A program made the translations under genes and the position numbers. 64,000 bases of DNA. It comes from GCA-2746605 sp963704835. Lineage in GTDB: Bacteria; Bacteroidota; Ignavibacteria; Ignavibacteriales; Melioribacteraceae. This document shows, piece by piece, positions 58,532 to 64,000 of this stretch (position 1 is the stretch's first letter; the number at the start of each line of letters is the position of its first letter). The notes under the pieces were generated by a model that ran no database searches, was not told the DNA's origin, and saw only the letters and a list, made by a program, of their open reading frames with translations. The stretch is taken from NCBI GenBank assembly GCA_963704835.1, contig CAVPHW010000009.1, forward strand, positions 1 to 64,000, written 5' to 3'.

Positions 58532-59656
58532 ATGAAAGTGAAATTGAATTTTTCTTACATTTTGATTTTTATTCTAATATTTGATTGCAAAATATTTGGT
58601 CAAATTTATACGGTTGAGGGTCATATTTTTGCAGAGAATGAACCGGTAGCTAATGCTTCGATTTCCTTTACTGATAATTCAGATACTTCAAAAATTTATG
58701 TTTGTAACAGCGATACTTTAGGGTATTACAAAATAGATATTCTTACTTCGATTGGTAAACTTGAAGTGGTGCCAAAAAATATAGAGCTACATCAAAATTA
58801 CCCAAATCCTTTTTCAAGAAATACTTCTATTAACTACAGCATAAAACGCACTGCTGAAACTGAAATACGAATTTATGATATACTAGGGCGAGAAATCAAA
58901 AGATTTATTTTTGGGAATCAAGGTAGAGGTTATTTTGGCGTAAATTGGGATGGAACAGATAACAATGGAAATATAGTTACTTCTGGAATCTACTTATATG
59001 TGTTACAAAATGGAAATGAAAGAGTATCTAAAAAAATGATAGTAAGTACTGGTGCTAAATCTAATTATCACTTTGGAGCCATACAAAACAATTCAAACTA
59101 TGTATCTGAAAGCATAGGTAAGACTAACAATAGTTTTACTGTTCTTGTTCAGAGTTTGGAGGAAACAACACCACTGATTGTTAAGCAAATATTTGCAGAT
59201 CAAATAGTTGATGATAATACAACAATTAATTTTGAAATGGAAAAAGCAAGAATACTTCTATTTAAAAGTATAGATGGAGTTAAGATTGGAGATGATTCTT
59301 TAACGGTTATCCAAAAATTAGGAGAACCAGATTATATTGGACAAAGCGGTGATTGTGATTGCTATATTCTTCAATACTATACTGGTATTCACCAGGGCAT
59401 TGATATTTTCTTAATTAAAGGATTTGTTTTTGATGATATGTATTCAGTATTTCACATTTCGGGGAATGAAATATATTCTGGAAAATCTACAGAAGGAATT
59501 GGAATAGGAACAAATAGGGAACAAGTGATTAAGGAATTGGGGGAGGCACCATCAGATTATTATTCAATATCTCCGATACCTTATGGATACTATAAAACAT
59601 ATATGAAATTTATCTATGATAGCTCACAAAATATAAAAGTAATCATAATGAATTAA
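58532..59656 (+). CDS. Exported protein with internal T9SS/FlgD-like domain and SmpA-like tail
   Basis: ATG 58532 with 'gaagg' 5 bases before it is preferred to the TTG 12 bases upstream; length about 374 residues. After the signal ('MKVKLNFSYILIFILIFDCK') there is a carboxypeptidase-regulatory-like start ('VANASISFTDNSDT'), then a domain with the type A T9SS look ('LHQNYPNPFSRNTSINYSI', 'IRIYDILGREIKRFIFGNQ', 'GTDNNGNIVTSGIYLYVL') at residues 85-175, yet 190 residues follow. The end holds two SmpA/OmlA-like halves ('IGDDSLTVIQKLGEPDYIG', 'GIGTNREQVIKELGEAP'). The internal sorting-like domain is unusual; it could be a FlgD-Ig fold and not a sorting signal. Confidence 0.75.
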   Translation: MKVKLNFSYILIFILIFDCKIFGQIYTVEGHIFAENEPVANASISFTDNSDTSKIYVCNSDTLGYYKIDILTSIGKLEVVPKNIELHQNYPNPFSRNTSINYSIKRTAETEIRIYDILGREIKRFIFGNQGRGYFGVNWDGTDNNGNIVTSGIYLYVLQNGNERVSKKMIVSTGAKSNYHFGAIQNNSNYVSESIGKTNNSFTVLVQSLEETTPLIVKQIFADQIVDDNTTINFEMEKARILLFKSIDGVKIGDDSLTVIQKLGEPDYIGQSGDCDCYILQYYTGIHQGIDIFLIKGFVFDDMYSVFHISGNEIYSGKSTEGIGIGTNREQVIKELGEAPSDYYSISPIPYGYYKTYMKFIYDSSQNIKVIIMN

Positions 59657-59725
59657 ATGCCAGAAAATTAAGACCTAAATTGAGGTTATTTTGAAGAAGT
59701 CTTGTTGTATTTTTCATAGGTAAAA

Positions 59726-59750
59726 GCCAGGCACTTTTAAAGTGCCTGGC
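59726..59750. terminator. Palindromic terminator 2
   Basis: Arms 'gccaggcactt' and 'aagtgcctggc' around 'tta', the same palindrome as 58015-58043. It lies between the converging genes ending at 59656 and 59757, so it can serve both. Confidence 0.8.
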
Positions 59751-59756
59751 ATTAGT

Positions 59757-60906
59757 TTAGTTTTGTTTGAAATTAATATCAGCTTCGGTTGGTTCGTCAA
59801 TCCAATCAGCAACAAAAATATTTGTAGCTCTTGTTGGTTTTCCATCTGCTTGTCGGTTAGATGCAAAAGCTAATTTCTTTCCATCCGGGGAAAACATTGG
59901 GAATGCATCAAACGTACCACTATTAGTAATTTGCTCAATTTCTTTGCTATCCAGGTCAATCATAAAAACATCAAATAATCTACCACCTTCATTTTGTGAA
60001 TGATGATTTGAACAGAACAGCACTTTTTTATCTGATGGATGAAAAAATGGTGCCCAATTTGCTCCTGGTAAATCAGTAATTTGTTCAACATTTTTTCCAT
60101 CAATATCCGAGATAAAAATATTAAGCGCAGTTGGCTCAACAAGTCCTTGAGCTAAGCAATTCATTATACTGTGCAGCAGCTTCACCTTCAGGTCGGCTTG
60201 CACGCCATACAATTTTCTTCGAATCATGAGAGAAGAAAGCTCCGCCATCGTAACCCAAAGTATTGGTAAGTTGAAGCAAATTGCCATTTGATATTTCATA
60301 CCTCCACAATTCCAAGTCGCCTGTTCTGGTTGATGTAAAAATGATATACTTACCATCTGGCGAAACAGTGGCTTCAGCATCATAACTATCGCTGCTAATT
60401 AGTTTTGTTGTCTCAGTCCCATCTATGTTAGCAGTATATATATTGTAGCTATCATAAATAGGCCAAACGTATTTTCCATCTTTAAACATTGGTGTTTCGG
60501 GACAGTTTTCATCCGCTTCATGTGTTGAAGCGTAAACAATCTTTTTATCACCTTTTAAAAAGTAAGCACATGTGGTTCTCCCTTTCCCAGTTGATACTAA
60601 TTTATATTGTTCGCCTGAATTTAATTTTGAACCATCAGCATTCATTGTAAAAATTTGATCACATCCTTGAGAATTTATTTTATCCCAATCACTTTGAAAA
60701 ACTAGTTGTTTGCTATCAAAACTCCAGTAAGCTTCAGCGTTGTTTCCACCAAAAGTGAGTTGTTTAATATTTCTTAAATGTAACTCTCCAGCAAATCTTA
60801 GCGAATCAGTTTGCGGATTATAGTTAACCGAATCGTTTGAACATCCAACAGTTATTAATATTAGTGCAGGAATTATATATATTAGTTTATAGAATGGTTT
60901 AAGCAT
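59757..60906 (-). CDS. PD40/TolB-like beta-propeller lipoprotein, frameshifted
   Basis: The joined protein is about 383 residues, frame changing near 60155. It starts 'MLKPFYKLIYIIPALILITV' with a lipobox ending 'ITVGC' (Cys22). WD40-like/PD40 repeats follow: 'YWSFDSKQLVFQSDWDKINS', 'EATVSPDGKYIIFTSTRTGD', 'FFSHDSKKIVWRASRPEGEA', 'FHPSDKKVLFCSNHHSQNEG', 'FSPDGKKLAFASNRQADGKP'. Such TolB-like propellers sit in the periplasm or on the cell surface and often bind protein or peptide. It is the last gene of the znuA-znuC-znuB-lgt set, 29 bases behind lgt. Confidence 0.8.
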
Positions 60907-60935
60907 TTATTTCTCCAAAAGATTTTTTACTATGA

Positions 60936-61727
60936 TTATTTGTTGTTTGCGGTTTTTATTCTGAATAATAAATAGAGGCCCCATAAAATTAGAGGAATAC
61001 TTAACAACTGACCCATGTTTAGCGCCATGCCTTGTTCAAACGCTTCTTGGTTCTCTTTGAAAAATTCTATTATAAATCGTGAAGCAAAAATGAGGACCAA
61101 AAATATTCCAAATAAATAACCATCTTTTAATTCTTTAAAAGATTTTTTATAAATTGAAAATAAAAGCACAAAAATTGCTAAGTAAGATAGTGCTTCATAA
61201 AGTTGTGCAGGATGTCTTGGAATCATAGGGTCTGGGACATAAGCATTTACAAAAACAAACGCCCAAGGAACATCGGTTGGAATTCCGATTATCTCAGAAT
61301 TCATTAAGTTGCCTGTTCTTATAAAAAATCCAGCTAGTGCAACAGTTATAACAACTCTATCCATAACCCAGAGAAATGATTGTCCCACTTTACGCTTTGA
61401 ATAAAGATACATTGCTGAAACTATTCCAATAGCTGCTCCGTGACTTGCTAATCCACCTTTCCAAGTTTTTAATATTTCTAGCGGGTTGCTTAAATAATAC
61501 TCTGGATTATAAAACAAGCAATGTCCTAACCTAGCACCAACTATAGTTCCAATAATCATATACCAGAGTAAATCATTCAAATCTTTTTGACTTTTATTTT
61601 CTTTTGCAAAAATTTTCGTCATTATCTGGAAACCAATTAAAAATGAGGCGGCAAATAATAATCCGTACCACCTAATTTGTATTGGACCAATAGATAATAT
61701 TTCCGGGCTAACATCCCAAGTAATCAT
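60936..61727 (-). CDS. lgt: Prolipoprotein diacylglyceryl transferase
   Basis: The 263-residue membrane enzyme has about seven transmembrane segments, the lgt motifs 'GGLASHGAAIGIVSAMYLYS' (catalytic His) and 'FFIRTGNLMNSEIIGIPTDV' (phosphatidylglycerol-binding Arg/Asn), and 'HPAQLYEALSYLAIFVLLF'. It transfers diacylglycerol to the lipobox cysteine of prolipoproteins. The many lipoproteins in the window depend on it. It lies 10 bases behind znuB and 29 before the PD40 lipoprotein gene, so it is co-transcribed with metal-uptake genes. Confidence 0.95.
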   Translation of the reverse strand: MITWDVSPEILSIGPIQIRWYGLLFAASFLIGFQIMTKIFAKENKSQKDLNDLLWYMIIGTIVGARLGHCLFYNPEYYLSNPLEILKTWKGGLASHGAAIGIVSAMYLYSKRKVGQSFLWVMDRVVITVALAGFFIRTGNLMNSEIIGIPTDVPWAFVFVNAYVPDPMIPRHPAQLYEALSYLAIFVLLFSIYKKSFKELKDGYLFGIFLVLIFASRFIIEFFKENQEAFEQGMALNMGQLLSIPLILWGLYLLFRIKTANNK

Positions 61728-61737
61728 GATTAAACTT

Positions 61738-62544
61738 TTATTTGTTAATAAAATTTTTAAATAAAAAAGAAATAAAATAACCGGTAACCGAGAAAATTAT
61801 AATAGTTGAGCCGGAAGGTAAATTTAGGTAATACGATAGCAATAAACCAATTGTTGTAAATGCAAACCCTAAAATGACTGAATAAATCATCATTGTTTTT
61901 AATGATTGAGCGAACATTTTGCTGATCGCCGCCGGAATTGTTAGAAGTGCAATTACTAAAATTATTCCAACAAGTTTTATTAAAAGAACTATTGTTAATG
62001 CAATTAATACAAACAGTAAAAGGTAATAGAAATCAACATTAAGTCCGGTTGTTTTTGCATACTCTTCATCAAAAGTTATCGCTTGAAATTCTTTAAAGAA
62101 AACAATTACTACTAAAACGATCACTAAATTTGCCGCACCCATTAAGTATAACTCGGTACTTGAAACAGTTAATATATTTCCAAATAAATAGCTCATTAAA
62201 TCGGGGGCATAACCTGGTGCAAGCCCTATAAATAAAACCCCGAGCGCCATTCCTAAAGCCCAGATAATGCCTATTAAGGTATCTTCATTCTCCAGCTTGT
62301 TTTTTCTCATATATGTAACAAACATTGCCCCAAGAATTGAAGTGCCTACCGCACCAAAAATAGGATTGAACGAAAACAAATATCCTAGTCCAATTCCACC
62401 ATAAGCAGAGTGGGAAATACCGCCGCTTAAAAAGACCAATCTTTTTATTACGATATATGTCCCAATTATTCCACAAGCAATGCTCGCTAACATGCTTGCC
62501 AAAAGGGCATTTAACATAAACTGATATTCAAATATTTCTAACAT
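61738..62544 (-). CDS. znuB: Zinc/manganese ABC transporter permease
   Basis: The 268-residue protein shows the ABC-3 family pattern: 'MLNALLASMLASIACGIIGT', 'YIVIKRLVFLSGGISHSAYG' and 'LLTIPAAISKMFAQSLKTMM' (coupling-helix region), with about eight transmembrane helices. It forms the membrane pore of a Zn2+ or Mn2+ importer with the downstream-encoded order znuA, znuC, znuB. It starts 9 bases after znuC ends. The exact metal cannot be told. Confidence 0.9.
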   Translation of the reverse strand: MLEIFEYQFMLNALLASMLASIACGIIGTYIVIKRLVFLSGGISHSAYGGIGLGYLFSFNPIFGAVGTSILGAMFVTYMRKNKLENEDTLIGIIWALGMALGVLFIGLAPGYAPDLMSYLFGNILTVSSTELYLMGAANLVIVLVVIVFFKEFQAITFDEEYAKTTGLNVDFYYLLLFVLIALTIVLLIKLVGIILVIALLTIPAAISKMFAQSLKTMMIYSVILGFAFTTIGLLLSYYLNLPSGSTIIIFSVTGYFISFLFKNFINK

Positions 62545-62553
62545 AAATTCACT

Positions 62554-63282
62554 TTAATGCTTATGATGACCAAGAACTCTATGTGGAATACCGTGTGCAA
62601 TAAGATCAACTGGGCACTGATATGTTTCTTCAAGCATTTCTTGGGTTATTTCTTTTGAATCGTGATAAACTAGTTTTTTGTTCAAGCAAGCAATCTTTTT
62701 TACGGATCGGGAAATTGCGCCAACATCATGCGAAACAAGAATTATAGTTTTATCTTTGTTCAGCTCGGATAGTAATTCATAAATATTATGTCCGGTTTGA
62801 GAATCAATGCTGGCAGTTGGTTCATCTAGTAACAATATTTTTGGGTCAGTTGCTAGAGCCCGCGCAATTAAAACCCGCTGCTGTTCACCGCCGGATAAAT
62901 GCCCAATTTGCGAATTGAGCTTTCCGAGTAAATTGACTTTTTCCAACGCATCTTGAACATTTGAACTAGTCTCATTTCCTCTAATTCCCATAGCTACAAC
63001 ATCTTTAACAGAGATTGGGTAAGTTTTATCAAAATTGGAATATTGAGGGACATAACCAATTCTATAATTGAAGTTGTTTTCTTTACCACCAATTATAACT
63101 TTCCCGGTAAAGGGATCAAGCAATCCTAATATTACTTTAAGAAGAGTTGTTTTTCCTCCACCATTCGGACCAATTATTCCTAAAAATTCATTTTCTGGAA
63201 CTTGTAAGTTAATACCAGTTAAAATTGGTTCCCTCGGTTTATACCCGGCAGTTACATCTAATAATTCAATCGCATAATTCAT
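62554..63282 (-). CDS. znuC: Zinc/manganese ABC transporter ATP-binding protein
   Basis: The 242-residue ATPase has Walker A 'LGIIGPNGGGKTTLLKVI', signature 'QIGHLSGGEQQRVLIARALA', Walker B 'ILLLDEPTASIDSQTG' and H-loop 'ILVSHDVGAISRS'. It ends in a histidine-bearing tail ('GIPHRVLGHHKH'), which may bind metal. It overlaps znuA by 4 bases at 63279-63282 and precedes znuB by 9 bases. It energises metal import through the inner membrane. Confidence 0.92.
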   Translation of the reverse strand: MNYAIELLDVTAGYKPREPILTGINLQVPENEFLGIIGPNGGGKTTLLKVILGLLDPFTGKVIIGGKENNFNYRIGYVPQYSNFDKTYPISVKDVVAMGIRGNETSSNVQDALEKVNLLGKLNSQIGHLSGGEQQRVLIARALATDPKILLLDEPTASIDSQTGHNIYELLSELNKDKTIILVSHDVGAISRSVKKIACLNKKLVYHDSKEITQEMLEETYQCPVDLIAHGIPHRVLGHHKH

Positions 63283-64000
63283 CTAAGATATTTCTCCAGC
63301 TTCTTACCAATTTCTGATAAATTATTTAAATAATTTGTTGGTAAAGGGTCAAGAGAATCAATGCTAATATCTAATGAATTAGCAATTGTGGTCACTGAAG
63401 TATTATCAAAATGTGGATCGAAAAAAATAACTTTTCCGTTTTTATCTTTTACTAAATTTAAAAATTCTTTTATAGTATTGGCTTTGGGAGATTTCCCATC
63501 TTTCTCAACAGAATATTGATGTAGTTGATAGTAATGAGCCAAATATGTCCAAGCAGGATGATAGACAAAGATTGATCTTTCTGTTTTGGATTGAACGATT
63601 TTTAAATTTTCAGTATCTATAGAATCAATCTGATGGATAAATTTTGTTCTGTTATTGATAAAATAATTTTTATGCTGCGGATAGAGAACCACAAGCTGCT
63701 CTACTATTGTCTTCGTTATTTGTTTAGCATTCTCCGGAGAGAGCCAATAATGTGGATCGTTACTAATAAGATTTATTTCGGAACTGCAGTCAATAGTTTT
63801 AGTTAGCGATGTATCAAAGTCAACCTTGCTGAATACCGATTTCTCGAGATTAAAAATATTACCTACTCTAAAAAAAATATTTGAGTTTAACAAATTCTTT
63901 ATATCAACCGGGGAAGGTTCAAATGAATGAGCATTAGATCCTGGAGGTACTAAAGTGTTTATTTTTGCCCTGTCACCAACTATTTGTTTTACCAAATCCG
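63279..64000 (-). CDS. znuA: Zinc/manganese ABC transporter substrate-binding protein, N-terminus outside window
   Basis: The minus-strand frame is open to the window edge (base 64000), so the signal peptide and first residues are missing; about 240 residues are present. Metal ligands of the cluster A-I family are visible: His in 'VPPGSNAHSFEPSPVDI', His in 'SNDPHYWLSPENAKQI', His in 'SIFVYHPAWTYLAHYYQLH' and the Asp/His of 'VIFFDPHFDNTSVTTIANSL'. It captures Zn2+ or Mn2+ in the periplasm for ZnuBC. The His-rich loop usual in many ZnuA proteins is not seen here. First gene of the operon as far as visible. Confidence 0.88.
   Translation of the reverse strand, partial: DLVKQIVGDRAKINTLVPPGSNAHSFEPSPVDIKNLLNSNIFFRVGNIFNLEKSVFSKVDFDTSLTKTIDCSSEINLISNDPHYWLSPENAKQITKTIVEQLVVLYPQHKNYFINNRTKFIHQIDSIDTENLKIVQSKTERSIFVYHPAWTYLAHYYQLHQYSVEKDGKSPKANTIKEFLNLVKDKNGKVIFFDPHFDNTSVTTIANSLDISIDSLDPLPTNYLNNLSEIGKKLEKYLR

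Noticed and set aside
12804..64000. tRNA or rRNA genes
   Set aside because: No cloverleaf-like or rRNA-like stretch was recognised by eye; a dedicated scan could still find one.

Overview
The window reads as a composite of three blocks. Positions 1-8170 are GC-rich and carry planctomycete-style carbohydrate genes: a Toprim fragment, the tail of a family 4 glycosidase, a UroD-family protein, a Tat-exported Gfo/Idh/MocA oxidoreductase, a large GH2-like glycosidase and the start of an ECF sigma factor. Positions 8171-12803 are a tandem array of 19 HYR (hyalin repeat) units of about 243 bp, coding on the minus strand. Positions 12804-64000 are AT-rich and look like Ignavibacteriota or another FCB-group bacterium: type IX secretion (T9SS) C-terminal sorting domains, a PorV/PorQ-like outer-membrane protein, a DUF5686 protein and a type II glutamine synthetase. 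Both edges of the HYR array cut genes (the sigma factor at 8170, a hypothetical protein at 12804), so I suspect the repeat joined unrelated DNA during assembly. This is an inference from sequence only.

The AT-rich part begins with a stress/ion-transport cluster (13.7-19.0 kb): a tandem universal stress protein, a CPA2 cation/proton antiporter ending in a PTS EIIA domain, an amino-acid permease ending in EIIA plus TrkA-C domains, and a small histidine-kinase-like protein without a visible ATP-binding core. A DUF5686 protein and a STAS protein follow. From 22.3 to 28.2 kb lie two paralogous three-gene sets of pilin-like proteins on the minus strand, bordered by copies of a dispersed repeat; this is the least explained part of the window.

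From 28.8 to 54.5 kb the genes are intact: a methyltransferase, a cell-wall amidase with a 28-residue membrane peptide behind it, a discoidin-like T9SS cargo protein, a trkA-trkH-hypothetical-rfbA operon, a TerC-family protein, an Lrp regulator with type II glutamine synthetase, a histidine kinase, a PorV-like protein, sucC, an operon of serine hydrolase, ABC transporter and LolA-like protein, an AmpG-like permease with an amino-sugar kinase, a YbaK-type deacylase, an aminotransferase, aroE and a TPR protein.

The last part (54.7-64 kb) holds an RNA m5C methyltransferase, a partly duplicated hypothetical gene, two T9SS-type proteins, paired palindromic terminators, and an operon running znuA-znuC-znuB-lgt-PD40 lipoprotein that is cut by the window end. 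Many genes in 1-28.2 kb and 54.7-60.9 kb are split by single-base frameshifts although the protein continues sensibly in another frame. I treat most of these as uncorrected sequencing indels and annotate the joined genes. No tRNA, rRNA, CRISPR array or insertion sequence was recognised.
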